The notes: generated by a model not told the origin, from the letters alone. A stretch of DNA of 23,861 bases from Limnochordia bacterium (GCA_007116995.1 SKHL01000297.1:1-23861), one strand, 5' to 3'; numbered from the stretch's first letter, positions 8,019-16,232 are shown. A program made the numbers and translations.

Positions 8019-8975
8019 TTGAAAATCGTCGTGCTAGATGGATATACATTAAACCCAGGAGATCTTAGTTGGGATAGATTAAGCCACTTTGGCAATCTGA
8101 AAGTTTTTGAACGTACATCAGTGGGTGACATTCTTGAGCGAGTTGGTGATGCGGAGGTTATCTTTACGAATAAAACACCATTGTCAAGGGAGACGCTGGC
8201 TGCGTTACCGTCGGTTAAATATGTAGGTGTGTTAGCTACAGGCTATAATGTAGTGGATGTTGGGGCGGCCAAAGAGCTAGGGATTACTGTGACGAACATT
8301 CCCACTTATGGTACAGATGCCGTGGCCCAATTTGTCTTTGCCTTGTTGTTAGAGATATGTCATCATGTGGGCTCTCATAGTGAGGCGGTTAAAGCAGGTG
8401 ATTGGGCCAAGTGTCCCGATTTTTGCTTTTGGAACTACCCATTGATAGAGCTGGTAGGGAAGACTATAGGGATTATTGGGTACGGCCGGATAGGTCAGGC
8501 TACAGGTAAGATAGCTCAAGCTTTCGGGATGAGGGTATTAGCTTATGATATGTATCCAGATGATAAGCTAGAGAGCGAAACCATGCGGTATTCTGACTTG
8601 GATACCGTGCTTGCGGGGGCGGATATTATTAGTTTGCACTGCCCACTGACGGAGAGTAATCAAGAAATGATTAACGAGGATTCTATTTCCACCATGAAAG
8701 ATGGGGTAATCATTATCAACACAGCTAGAGGACCCTTAATTAATGAAGCAGACTTAGCAGCCGCCTTAGCAAGTGGTAAGGTAGCAGGCGTTGCTGTGGA
8801 TGTACTATCTAGCGAACCGGCTAGTATTGATAATCCTTTAATCCATGCACCAAATTGTATCGTTACCCCTCATATCGCCTGGGCTCCGAGGGAGTCAAGA
8901 GAACGGCTGATGAATATTGCTGTGGATAGCTTGAAGTCATTTTTAGACGGTCAGTCTGTTAATGTGGTAAGTTAA
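8019..8975 (+). CDS. D-2-hydroxyacid dehydrogenase (glycerate/hydroxypyruvate dehydrogenase-like)
   Basis: 318 residues, normal length. It reduces 2-keto acids to D-2-hydroxy acids (or the reverse) with NAD(H). The N-terminal half has the substrate loop VLATGYNVVD (71-80). The Rossmann domain has GYGRIG (154-159) and Asp177 at the end of the next strand, which favours NAD over NADP. The catalytic triad is present: Arg237 in NTARGPLI, Glu266 in DVLSSEP, His285 in TPHIAW. Overall it looks most like the glycerate dehydrogenase subgroup, but the substrate cannot be fixed from sequence. The start is TTG at 8019 with AGGAGG (8005-8010) 8 bases upstream, and it agrees with the conserved MKIVVLDG beginning. 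The nickel-pincer (lar) genes lie just beyond on the opposite strand; LarA-type enzymes also act on D/L-2-hydroxy acids, so a link is possible but unproven. Confidence 0.93.
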   Translation: MKIVVLDGYTLNPGDLSWDRLSHFGNLKVFERTSVGDILERVGDAEVIFTNKTPLSRETLAALPSVKYVGVLATGYNVVDVGAAKELGITVTNIPTYGTDAVAQFVFALLLEICHHVGSHSEAVKAGDWAKCPDFCFWNYPLIELVGKTIGIIGYGRIGQATGKIAQAFGMRVLAYDMYPDDKLESETMRYSDLDTVLAGADIISLHCPLTESNQEMINEDSISTMKDGVIIINTARGPLINEADLAAALASGKVAGVAVDVLSSEPASIDNPLIHAPNCIVTPHIAWAPRESRERLMNIAVDSLKSFLDGQSVNVVS

Positions 8976-9159
8976 TAGCATAAATCTGGGGCTGATACTA
9001 AGTCGAATCCGATTATCAACTGGCCCGCACAGTTCTGCAAGACAGGTTTTCGGGGAGCACAACAGCTAGCTGCAGCCAAAATTGCAGGAAAAGGGTGTTG
9101 TTTGGGAAGATGGATACTCTGTTATATGATAATGAGGTTGATCAAAAGTAGATAAGAGA

Positions 9160-9198
9160 ACAGGAGGCTAACTGAAACTAGAATAGTCTCCTGTTTTT
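9160..9198 (+). terminator. Rho-independent terminator after the dehydrogenase gene
   Basis: ACAGGAGGCTA (9160-9170) pairs with TAGTCTCCTGT (9184-9194), 11 pairs with one G-U, followed by TTTTCTTTC. It lies between the convergent dehydrogenase and larC genes. Confidence 0.82.
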
Positions 9199-9221
9199 CT
9201 TTCTTGACTTACATAGGATTT

Positions 9222-10431
9222 CTAGTCTCTTATGTGCCTTGCACAGAGTAATACCTCATTATAAATTTCACGAATAGGTTCACCGTGATGTAATGCCGCC
9301 TGACTACATTCCTCGTATTCTGGGGCATACTTCAATAGCTTGCCATTCTTATAGGCTGCCTTAACGGTGAATTGGCCGTATTTGGTGCTGACTTTGATGT
9401 GTTCTCTCTCAAGTTCATCTCGTTCTACAGGGTATTTTCGCAACCCAAGAGTAGTGGTTTCAGTAAATAAGATTTCTTCTAAGACATCACAGTCTCTTTC
9501 CTTGCATAGGACACTTAGTGTTATTCCTGGGCGATTCTTTTTCATGACGATGCTTGTAAGAAACACATCTAGAGCGCCTGATTCAAGTAATCTTGGAAAC
9601 AAAAACGTATAGATCTCTGGATTCATGTCGTCTATGTTAGTTTCTAAGATGAGAAGGCGATCAGTTTTTTTTTTTGCCCTTGAGTACCCGTAAGATGTTT
9701 GTAATCTCTAAATCTTTTTTACCGAGACCATAACCTATCTCCTCAATAACCATTTCAGGTAAAGACCCAAAATCCTTAGCTAATGCTTTAATAATAGCTG
9801 CACCGGTGGGAGTAACTAATTCACTACGGATTCCTCTAGAGTAGATAGGAACTCCTTTTAGTATTTCTAGAGTTGCTGGTGCAGGAACGGGTATTTTTCC
9901 ATGGGCACATTTCACAAAACCTGTCCCAACGTGCAACGGAGAGGCGTAAATTTCGTCTATACTAAGTAAGTCAATACAGATTGCTGCTCCAATAGTATCA
10001 ACCAGGGAGTCAATAGCACCCACCTCATGAAAGTGGATATCTTCTATAGGCTTGTTATGGACTTTAGCCTCAGCTTTAGCTACATGACTAAAGATCTCCT
10101 TGCTAAGTTCCTTTACTCGAGATGAAAGCTCACTGTTATCGATAATATGTTCTATATCGTGGAGATTGCGATGATCATTGTGGTGTTCATGTTTATGATT
10201 GCCATGATGATTATCGTGATTATGGCGGTATTCTTCTTCAATGATAACAGTGAGATCAGTTCCGGTGATGCCGTTCTTCTGTTTTCGGTCTATTTTTACA
10301 GAATATCCATCTACATGGATCTTGGATAACTCAGCAAGAAATGTTTCTTCGCTAATTCCTAAATCTAGTAGAGCAGCTACTGTCATATCTCCACTGATGC
10401 CAGATAAACAATCAAAGTATAGAATGCTCAA
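9222..10431 (-). CDS. larC: LarC, nickel insertase of the nickel-pincer cofactor, split by a frameshift
   Basis: LarC inserts Ni into the sulfur-loaded pyridinium mononucleotide using CTP. The first reading frame, LarC1 (10431-9661, 256 residues), begins at TTG just after the larB stop: AAGGGAGG inside larB's last codons serves as its ribosome binding site, and MSILYFDCLSGISGDMT is the standard LarC beginning. A His-rich segment (residues 70-95, 11 His) lies in the middle, as in many LarC proteins. LarC1 ends GKKKN-stop exactly on a run of 11 A (coding strand; 9675-9665). One base of slippage (+1, or a 10-A transcript) continues as TDRLLILETNIDDMNPEIY, the LarC2 half down to 9222. The ATG at 9626 lies inside this conserved motif and has no ribosome binding site, so LarC2 is not made alone. 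Split larC1/larC2 joined by frameshifting is known in Lactiplantibacillus plantarum. A sequencing indel in the A-run is the alternative. Confidence 0.9.
9665..9675 (-). promoter_or_regulatory. A11 slippery run at the LarC1/LarC2 junction
   Basis: Eleven T on the plus strand, eleven A in the mRNA. The zero frame reads three AAA codons, AAC and TGA; reading ten A instead opens the LarC2 frame. A run this long favours both ribosomal and RNA-polymerase slippage. Confidence 0.7.
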
Positions 10432-10432
10432 C

Positions 10433-11206
10433 CTAAAGACCTCCCTTACTAGCGAGTTCAATTTGCCTGTTGATCGCGCTTGCTAGATACCCGGCACCGA
10501 AACCGTTATCAATGTTCACAACTCCTACACCACTAGCACAGCTATTAAGCATGGTTAATAAGGCAGATAATCCTCCGAAACTAGCGCCATAGCCCACACT
10601 AGTTGGTACTGCAACAACCGGTTTGTCTACAAGACCACCGACTACACTAGCCAACGCACCTTCCATCCCAGCGACTACTATTAGGACACTAGCTTGATTC
10701 ATTTTATCTCTACTAGCAAGTAATCGATGAATTCCAGCAACACCTACATCATATAATCTATCTACGGTATTACCTAAAACTTCGGCGGTGATAGCGGCTT
10801 CTTCAGCCACAGGCAGATCAGCCGTACCAGCTGATACCACTAGAATTTTGGTGGTCGTTGCACAGATATCTCGCTTTTTTACAATAATGATTCTAGCGAG
10901 TTCTATGTACTCTAAATCGGTTAAATCCTGTTTCAGGTATTCATAAATTTCGTTGTCTACTCGAGTAATCAGGATGTTGTTATTGTGGGGTAACATAGCT
11001 TCCAATATACCTTTAATATGTTCTTTTTTTTTGCCTTCACCTAAAATTACCTCGGGATAACCGTTTCGTAATCCTCGGTGGTGATCTACTTTTGCATAGC
11101 CGAGGTCCTCAAAGGGTAAATCTTTTAGCTTCTTCATGGTTGCATCCAAGTCAAGTGTTCCTGCTTGAAAACTAGTCAAAATCTGGCGTATATCTTCTGC
11201 TTTCAT
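10433..11206 (-). CDS. larB: LarB, pyridinium-3,5-biscarboxylate mononucleotide synthase (NaAD carboxylase)
   Basis: 257 residues. LarB carboxylates the pyridine ring of nicotinate adenine dinucleotide and hydrolyses the phosphoanhydride, the first step of nickel-pincer cofactor synthesis. The N-terminal part (1-115) contains the family motif LGYAKVDHHRGLRNGYPEVI. The C-terminal part (about 120-250) is a PurE-like AIR-carboxylase fold with VVSAGTADLPVAEEA, VAGMEGALASVVGGL (Glu182) and PTSVGYGASFGG. Cys223 in NSCASGV matches the position of the cysteine that forms the covalent substrate adduct in characterised LarB. ATG 11206 has AAGGAG about 7 bases upstream. The gene is followed by larC with only one base between its stop codon and the larC TTG, so the two are translationally coupled in one minus-strand operon. 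Confidence 0.95.
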   Translation of the reverse strand: MKAEDIRQILTSFQAGTLDLDATMKKLKDLPFEDLGYAKVDHHRGLRNGYPEVILGEGKKKEHIKGILEAMLPHNNNILITRVDNEIYEYLKQDLTDLEYIELARIIIVKKRDICATTTKILVVSAGTADLPVAEEAAITAEVLGNTVDRLYDVGVAGIHRLLASRDKMNQASVLIVVAGMEGALASVVGGLVDKPVVAVPTSVGYGASFGGLSALLTMLNSCASGVGVVNIDNGFGAGYLASAINRQIELASKGGL

Positions 11207-11372
11207 TTTTTCAACTCCTTGTTTTCAGTCAATATATACTGGCTACCAAAACCTAGTGATAGTAAAAGGAATACTCCTACAAGCCCATTGGAGGACGGTT
11301 TGTCTCCTGAGACTTTGTTCTGAGCATTCGCAACTGGTGCTCCGACACGAAACACTTGATACTATCTCTCTC

Positions 11373-11401
11373 TTGCCATTTATGTGTAACACCTTTATAA
11401 T
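11373..11401 (+). promoter_or_regulatory. Sigma-A type promoter for larE
   Basis: TTGCCA (11373-11378), 17-base spacer, perfect TATAAT (11396-11401), about 98 bases before the larE start, in the 293-base gap between divergent larB and larE. No terminator or known riboswitch was recognised in this gap. Confidence 0.7.
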
Positions 11402-11499
11402 TGGACGTGACACTATAGAGTGGAATTCTAGGTAAACTGGGAAATCCCTCCTTTGAGGAAGAAATGCTTTAGTTTTGAAATGTAGATGGAGGTTTTAAA

Positions 11500-12321
11500 A
11501 TGAACTTAGATAAAAAATATCAAGAACTAATGGCATACTTAGAGAAATTGGGACGTGTCGCAGTAGCGTTTTCTGGTGGGGTAGATAGTACATTTCTAGC
11601 AAGGGTTGCCTACGATGTGTTAGGTGAAAATGCCATCGCTGTGACTGCTACATCCTCCACATATCCGGAACGAGAGTTTAAGGAAGCATGTGAGTTAGCG
11701 AAGAAGATTGGTATTACTCATATTGTCATTGAGTCAGAGGAATTAGATATTCAAGGTTTTGCTAAGAATCCAAAAAATCGCTGCTATTATTGTAAGAAAA
11801 ACCTGTTTACGAAAGTAGAGGAAGTTGCTAAAAAACGGGGAATTCGTTATGTAGCAGATGGGTCTAATTTTGATGATCTGGGAGATTTTCGCCCTGGAAT
11901 GCAAGCGGCGTTAGAGTTGAAGGTGGTAAGTCCCTTAAAACAAAACAGCTTCACTAAAAACGATATTCGAGTTCTGTCTCGTAATCTCGATCTACCGACA
12001 TGGGACAAGCCCGCTTTTGCTTGCTTGTCTTCAAGGTTTCCTTATGGTCACGAAATTACTTCAGACAAGTTAAAAATGGTCGATCAAGCAGAAGAGTACT
12101 TATTGGGTCTAGGTTTTCGTCAGTTAAGAGTTCGTCACCATGGAGAGATCGCTCGGATAGAAGTTGCTCCTAAGGATATTTTCAGATTCTTTAGCGAGAA
12201 TTTAATCGAGCAGGTGGCGACCAAGTTCAAGGATATAGGTTTTACATATGTGACTCTTGACTTAGCTGGTTATAGGACTGGTAGCATGAATGAAGTCCTA
12301 AGAAAAGCAGGAGAGATTTAA
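11500..12321 (+). CDS. larE: LarE, ATP-dependent sacrificial sulfur transferase
   Basis: 273 residues, standard length. LarE adenylates the pyridinium biscarboxylate and delivers two sulfurs to it, giving the dithiocarboxylate that LarC then loads with Ni. The PP-loop pyrophosphatase motif AFSGGVDSTFLA (23-34) binds ATP. Cys175 in FACLSSRFPYG (173-183) is at the position of the sacrificial cysteine of characterised LarE, whose sulfur is lost as dehydroalanine. A CYYC pair (95-98) lies in the NRCYYCKK segment; the total Cys number is low, and whether this protein uses sacrificial sulfur or an iron-sulfur cluster cannot be settled here. The start ATG has GGAGG upstream (GATGGAGGTTTTAAAATG). It diverges from larBC, and no larA is visible, so the client enzyme must be encoded elsewhere. 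Confidence 0.95.
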   Translation: MNLDKKYQELMAYLEKLGRVAVAFSGGVDSTFLARVAYDVLGENAIAVTATSSTYPEREFKEACELAKKIGITHIVIESEELDIQGFAKNPKNRCYYCKKNLFTKVEEVAKKRGIRYVADGSNFDDLGDFRPGMQAALELKVVSPLKQNSFTKNDIRVLSRNLDLPTWDKPAFACLSSRFPYGHEITSDKLKMVDQAEEYLLGLGFRQLRVRHHGEIARIEVAPKDIFRFFSENLIEQVATKFKDIGFTYVTLDLAGYRTGSMNEVLRKAGEI

Positions 12322-12361
12322 TAAGAAGTCAGAAGTACAAGGTTTTTTCCTTAGAGAACGA

Positions 12362-13216
12362 CTATATGTCCTTCCTCTCTGTCACAAAACGATAAACAGC
12401 AGAATCGCACACAGGTGTATAGCCGATCTTCATATAGATACTATTGGAGGTGGGGTTAGCTAAGTCTGTGTATAAACTACAAAAACTATATTGTGTAAGG
12501 AGTTGCTTACTTAACTCCTGGACACAGGCTGTGGCGTATCCCTGACCTCGGTGCTCAGGAGGGGTATACACCCCGTTTACCACTATCCCATTTGACGTAG
12601 GTCGAGTGGCAGCAGCCATAGACAAAGGTTTTCCGTCGTCCCAGATATAGAGACTACCATTTGTGATTAATCGTTTGGCCAATTTCAGATAGTCGCCTAC
12701 CATCTCACTACCAATGGCTTCGGCCCAAAAGTTCTTAACCCAAGTAGTTACTAAGGGTGTGTCTGATCTGCCCGCTCTACGCAGTGATCCTGATGGAGTT
12801 GGGCGTAAATTAACCTTCTCAAGCTTATAAATCCGCTGTTTCATTTCGTCTTCTACTGTGCATCCTGTTTTTCTTGCCCACTTGGCTGAAAACTGATTAA
12901 CTAAAGGTACCGCTCCGATCACACCTGGAATTACTGGGCAAGCGCTGGCCAATGCATCAATGGTATAGTCTAATACTGGAGATTCATGCTGGCCTATTAA
13001 GATCAGATTATGTGGAGGGGTCCTCAACATAACCATCTGGATCCCATCGTTATTCTCTATAATTGCCATGAATGGAGGGTTATCGGCCTTACTATTTGCT
13101 GTCATCAGGGATATGAGTATACCTAATCCTAAGTTGTTTTTAACCTCGTCCGCTTCCAGGTATGGAAGTGCTTTTTTAGCAAACCCGTCAATGTCCTTGT
13201 ATATACAAAATTCCAT
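12362..13216 (-). CDS. GNAT-family N-acetyltransferase, two-domain type
   Basis: 284 residues from ATG 13216, which has AAGGAGAG about 11 bases upstream; a TTG at 13237 would add seven residues but overlaps that ribosome binding site. The N-terminal half (1-130) is a degenerate alpha/beta domain, and the C-terminal half (about 135-280) is a catalytic GNAT fold: strand segment KPLSMAAATRP, NGVYTPPEHRGQGYA with the acetyl-CoA pyrophosphate loop HRGQGYA (222-228), and LANPTSNSIYMKIGY (252-266), the usual end of the fold. Such two-lobed GNATs are common in Bacillota and the acceptor substrate is generally unknown. It is convergent with larE, with 40 bases between stops and only a weak AAGG/CCTT hairpin, so no functional link is implied. 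Confidence 0.88.
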   Translation of the reverse strand: MEFCIYKDIDGFAKKALPYLEADEVKNNLGLGILISLMTANSKADNPPFMAIIENNDGIQMVMLRTPPHNLILIGQHESPVLDYTIDALASACPVIPGVIGAVPLVNQFSAKWARKTGCTVEDEMKQRIYKLEKVNLRPTPSGSLRRAGRSDTPLVTTWVKNFWAEAIGSEMVGDYLKLAKRLITNGSLYIWDDGKPLSMAAATRPTSNGIVVNGVYTPPEHRGQGYATACVQELSKQLLTQYSFCSLYTDLANPTSNSIYMKIGYTPVCDSAVYRFVTERKDI

Positions 13217-13570
13217 CTTCAGGATCTCTCCTTTCAATTCAATATACCGGCTAAATCAGTTAGGGTCTGTGTGGGGTTTATTAAGCCGGTAATTAGCGTT
13301 TAGAGGATGATGACGGGTAGACTGGCCTGCGATGACTACTTCTGCCTTGGTTAATGGTCGTCAGGCAGAAGCCATTGAGCGGTACACCTTCGTAACTTCC
13401 TTAAATATCAAAATATTGCGTGTGCTACCTTCTTATATTTAGATAGAAAACATAGATTTCCTTGAAAAAAGATAGAGAAAAAGCCATAGTGGCAGGATTG
13501 GTGAAGAAGAGGGTAATCTTACTTCTGGTTCCCTGTTTCGTGTTTTTTCGATAACAAGCAGGTGCTAATA
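13217..13570. other. Intergenic region with a long-stem inverted repeat
   Basis: No gene is supported. A perfect 9-base inverted repeat, CTTCTGCCT (13339-13347) and AGGCAGAAG (13363-13371), has a 15-base loop and no T-run, so it is not a typical terminator. The rest is AT-rich DNA before the small membrane-protein candidate. Confidence 0.4.
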
Positions 13571-13771
13571 ATGTCTTGGACGTTATTTCCTCTTTGGCCA
13601 TTGGCACTACTGTACTTAGGGATGCAAGATTCTAAAACAGATCACCCTAAGCTACGAAGTGAGATAATCGGGTTAGGACTATTCTTCTTCTGCATAAATC
13701 TATTGATCTTCTATGGATGGCCGGTTCGATTGATGATCGGGGATCTAGTGGCAAAGGTATTTAATCGCTAG
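13571..13771 (+). CDS. Small hypothetical membrane protein
   Basis: 66 residues from ATG 13571, not recognised. Two hydrophobic stretches (about 3-20 and 37-54) are separated by a charged segment with DSKTDHPKLRSE, so a two-TM hairpin protein is likely. A weak AGGTG lies 8 bases upstream; a GTG at 13562 would add three residues. It stands alone between the acetyltransferase and the tRNA. The alternation of hydrophobic and charged parts argues for a real protein, but no homologue is claimed. Confidence 0.45.
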   Translation: MSWTLFPLWPLALLYLGMQDSKTDHPKLRSEIIGLGLFFFCINLLIFYGWPVRLMIGDLVAKVFNR

Positions 13772-13913
13772 CCGACTTCCCATAAGCGGAAGCTAGGGGC
13801 CCTAGATACCACCTAGATCCTTTAGCTTCATATCAGAAAGCATTCCTTTTCTTAAAGTAGCATAAGGTAGCCAGGATACGACAGGGAGTTGTAACTCTGG
13901 CATTTTCGGGATT

Positions 13914-13940
13914 AAAAAAAGCCACAGTATTGTGGCTTTT
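13914..13940 (-). terminator. Terminator hairpin downstream of tRNA-Arg
   Basis: AAAAGCCACA (13917-13926) and TGTGGCTTTT (13931-13940) form a perfect 10-bp stem with a 4-base loop. On the minus strand it ends in a T-run and lies 15 bases past the tRNA 3' end; it could also stop plus-strand transcription. Confidence 0.85.
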
Positions 13941-13954
13941 AGCTGGTAAAGAAG

Positions 13955-14031
13955 TGGCGCGCCCGACAGGATTCGAACCTGTGGCCCTTTGATTCGAAGT
14001 CAAATACTCTATCCAGCTGAGCTACGGGCGC
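13955..14031 (-). tRNA. tRNA-Arg (anticodon TCG)
   Basis: Minus-strand cloverleaf: acceptor GCGCCCG/CGGGCGC, D arm GCTCAGCTGGATAGAGT, anticodon stem TTTGA/TCAAA with loop CTTCGAA giving anticodon TCG (reads CGA), and T arm ACAGGTTCGAATCCTGT. Discriminator G and a genome-encoded CCA (13957-13955) follow. 77 bases including CCA. Confidence 0.97.
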
Positions 14032-14151
14032 TAGTACTTTATCATTTTACAATGAGCTGCACCTGATGTCAAGCGGAATTTTTAGGCCCACGTGACAAGT
14101 ATTCTAGTTATAGGAGTTCACTAATGCCTTTAACCTGCTTTGCCGTAAGAG

Positions 14152-14176
14152 GAGCCATGATTCTAAATCATGGCTC
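14152..14176. terminator. Hairpin downstream of the oxidoreductase gene
   Basis: GAGCCATGAT (14152-14161) and ATCATGGCTC (14167-14176) form a perfect 10-bp stem with a 5-base loop, 35 bases past the stop of the minus-strand oxidoreductase gene. The T-run is poor on both sides, so efficiency is unclear. Confidence 0.45.
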
Positions 14177-14210
14177 TTGTGCGCTCATGTATTAGTTTGT
14201 TTAAGCGCAC

Positions 14211-15284
14211 TTACTCTACTCGTATAGCTACATTTTGGCATTTTACACATAACTCAGCTGCTTTAAAGGTATGATCTTGGGTCATGGCCTGTTCTGTTCG
14301 ATTTAAGCAGTCAAGAATGAGTTGGCCAAAATAGGGATAGCCTACTTTTCCGGCTAAGGATAGATGGTGTTCACCCTCATTATTGACTAGGTAGAGCTGG
14401 TCTCCCTGGCGGTCATGACATATATCCGTGTATTTGCGCAGCTCAATATAACCCTCAGTCCCGAGGATTATCGTGCGTCCATCACCCCAAGTGCTTAGCC
14501 CATCGGGTGTAAACCAATCAACTCGAAAATAGTTGGTCGCACCGCTATTGCCAATTAGTGTCGCATCACCGAAGTCTTCAAACTCAGGGTAATCCTTGTT
14601 ATGGTAGTTAGCCACTTTACTAGAGACCACCTGGGCGTCACTGCAATCACCATAATAGAGGAATTGTTCTACTTGGTGAGACCCAATATCTACTAAAATC
14701 CCTCCGAATTTATCTTTCTTAAAGAACCAGTCAGGCCGACTTGGTTTACTTAAGCGATGAGGTCCTAAGCCAATGACCTGTAGTACTCGACCAATCGCAC
14801 CGTCTTTAATAAGATCGCCTGCATGAATAGCGCTTTCTACATGTAACCGCTCACTGTAATATACTGCATACTTCATACCCGTACTAGCCACAGTCTCTTT
14901 TGCCAGCGCAAGTTGATCTAAGGAAGTTAAGGGGGCTTTGTCGGTAAAATAATCTTTGCCATGTTTCATCGCCCGTATTCCTAGGCCACACCGCTCAGAG
15001 GTTATGGCTGCCCCGGCGATTAGTTTTATTTCTGGATCTTCTAGAATTTGAGACTCGGTAGTAGCTACTTTCACTTGGGGATACTTACTGACGAAATTTT
15101 TGACCTTATTAGGATCCGGATCGTAGACCCACTTAAGATTAGCCCCTGCCTCGATTAAGCCATTGCACATCCCAAAAATATGACCGTGGTCCAAGGCGAT
15201 AGCCGCAAAGGGAAAGTCGCCGGGGTTGCAAACAGGGTTGGGCCTTCCCTGTGGCGCATAATTCATACCATCATTTTTATCCAC
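14211..15284 (-). CDS. Gfo/Idh/MocA-family NAD(P)-dependent oxidoreductase
   Basis: 357 residues from GTG 15284, which has AGGAG 10 bases upstream (MDKNDGMNYAP...); ATG 15266 is the alternative. The open frame continues 64 codons further up but that part has no family character. The N-terminal Rossmann domain begins AAIALDHGHIFGMCNGL, where the usual GxGxxG is altered to a DHGHIFG form. DKAPLTS (115-121) takes the place of the family's EKP motif, and GGILVDIGSHQVEQ (194-207) holds the likely catalytic Asp199 and His203. Members oxidise or epimerise sugars and related polyols; the altered nucleotide loop and Asp-for-Glu in EKP are typical of poorly studied subfamilies, so the substrate is unknown. 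It diverges from a protein kinase gene with 162 bases between the starts. Confidence 0.87.
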   Translation of the reverse strand: MDKNDGMNYAPQGRPNPVCNPGDFPFAAIALDHGHIFGMCNGLIEAGANLKWVYDPDPNKVKNFVSKYPQVKVATTESQILEDPEIKLIAGAAITSERCGLGIRAMKHGKDYFTDKAPLTSLDQLALAKETVASTGMKYAVYYSERLHVESAIHAGDLIKDGAIGRVLQVIGLGPHRLSKPSRPDWFFKKDKFGGILVDIGSHQVEQFLYYGDCSDAQVVSSKVANYHNKDYPEFEDFGDATLIGNSGATNYFRVDWFTPDGLSTWGDGRTIILGTEGYIELRKYTDICHDRQGDQLYLVNNEGEHHLSLAGKVGYPYFGQLILDCLNRTEQAMTQDHTFKAAELCVKCQNVAIRVE

Positions 15285-15446
15285 TAATAAACAACTCCTT
15301 CTCTCAGTTTTTACTTGATTCGATAACGGGTGACATAAAACAGCACACTCTGGGATCAAGAGATATTCGCAAGCCCGGTGACACCAGTTCTGATAAGGGT
15401 TAATAGCATAGTAGGGTAAAACACAATCCTGAAAGGAGACATCCAA

Positions 15447-16187
15447 TTGGAAGGGAAAACTAGGCAATGGCACCAATACACGATTTATCTACCCGCAATT
15501 ATGAAACGGTCTAATCACCTCTACCGAGCCTATGATAATCAGGCAGAGCGCATGGTAGCCATCAAGGTGTCACCAAATCTTAGGCAAGGAGCCAATGAGG
15601 CTAGAGTCATGCGCTCCTACCGTACCCATCCCAATTTACCTAAATACTATGACTTAATATATGAGCGTAACCTAGCTCATATTGTGATGGAGTTTGTAGC
15701 AGGAGTACGCCTGAATTATCCGAAAGGAGGCCCTAAACGGTCTCCGGAATTAGCTGTAGCCATATCATTACAGATTCTAAAAGGATTGAGGCATCTTCAT
15801 GACAAAGGAATACTACACTATGATATCGCTCATCACAATATCCTAATCAATGGAGATGATCCGAAAACAGTAAAGATCGTTGATTTTGGAGGGAGTCTTC
15901 GCAAAAGACGCCATCATCATTGGCGATCAAACCGGGCTGGTGGGACAGTGAATTTTCGCCCTCCAGAACAAAGATGGGCTCCAACTACTCTATATGCTAA
16001 TGCGGATCTATATTCGGTAGCCAGATTATGCTACTGGTTGATGAAACGCTCGCTACCAAAGAGGGATGAGAAAATCGTTTTAGATGACCCAGTACTGCAA
16101 CGAATCCTCAGAAAAGGGATGGCAAACGAACCAGACAAACGGTTTCAATCGGCCCAGCAATTCATGGCCACACTAGAGCGCTGGTAG
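15447..16187 (+). CDS. Small atypical Hanks-type Ser/Thr protein kinase
   Basis: 246 residues, a kinase domain alone with no membrane segment or sensor domain. The start is TTG with AAGGAG (15433-15438) 8 bases upstream. Kinase motifs can be followed: VAIK with Lys40, alpha-C Glu51, hinge MEFVAG (81-86), catalytic loop HYDIAHHN (124-131) with Asp126 and Asn131, DFG at 146-148, PPE (172-174) for APE, Asp187 in the F helix and Arg232 near the end. Two features are odd. The Gly-rich loop is not recognisable (IMKRSNHLYRAYD instead of GxGxxG), and the catalytic-loop Lys of HRDLK is Ala128, with RD also missing (HYD). The ATP-site Lys, Asp and DFG are kept, so activity is possible but not certain. 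A basic stretch KRRHHHWRSNR follows DFG in the activation segment. The substrate is unknown; the divergent oxidoreductase is only a neighbour. Confidence 0.83.
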   Translation: MEGKTRQWHQYTIYLPAIMKRSNHLYRAYDNQAERMVAIKVSPNLRQGANEARVMRSYRTHPNLPKYYDLIYERNLAHIVMEFVAGVRLNYPKGGPKRSPELAVAISLQILKGLRHLHDKGILHYDIAHHNILINGDDPKTVKIVDFGGSLRKRRHHHWRSNRAGGTVNFRPPEQRWAPTTLYANADLYSVARLCYWLMKRSLPKRDEKIVLDDPVLQRILRKGMANEPDKRFQSAQQFMATLERW

Positions 16188-16192
16188 ATGAT

Positions 16193-16232
16193 GAAAAGCA
16201 GCCCTGATATGGTTCCAGGTCTGCTTTTCTAC
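16193..16232. terminator. Terminator between convergent kinase and aldolase genes
   Basis: GAAAAGCAG.CCTG (16193-16206) pairs with CAGG.CTGCTTTTC (16216-16229), about 13 pairs with one mismatch. The symmetrical A-rich/T-rich flanks would let it work in both directions. Confidence 0.7.

Noticed and set aside
7831..8022. 63-codon plus-strand frame before the dehydrogenase
   Set aside because: No ribosome binding site, low-complexity basic end, and it overlaps the translation start region of the dehydrogenase gene.
8976..9159. Possible gene remnant (reads with QQLAAAKIAGKG) after the dehydrogenase
   Set aside because: The open stretch is short, lacks any start signal, and no family could be recognised.
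9222..9626. LarC2 as a separate protein starting at ATG 9626
   Set aside because: The ATG lies inside the conserved ETNIDDMNPE motif and lacks a ribosome binding site; the frame is continuous up to the A11 run of LarC1.
13339..13371. Inverted repeat considered as CRISPR repeat or IS end
   Set aside because: It occurs once, has no repeated spacing and no neighbouring cas or transposase gene.
15285..15476. 64-residue N-terminal extension of the Gfo/Idh/MocA oxidoreductase
   Set aside because: The extension has no family character, overlaps the start of the divergent kinase gene, and a GTG with AGGAG exists at 15284.
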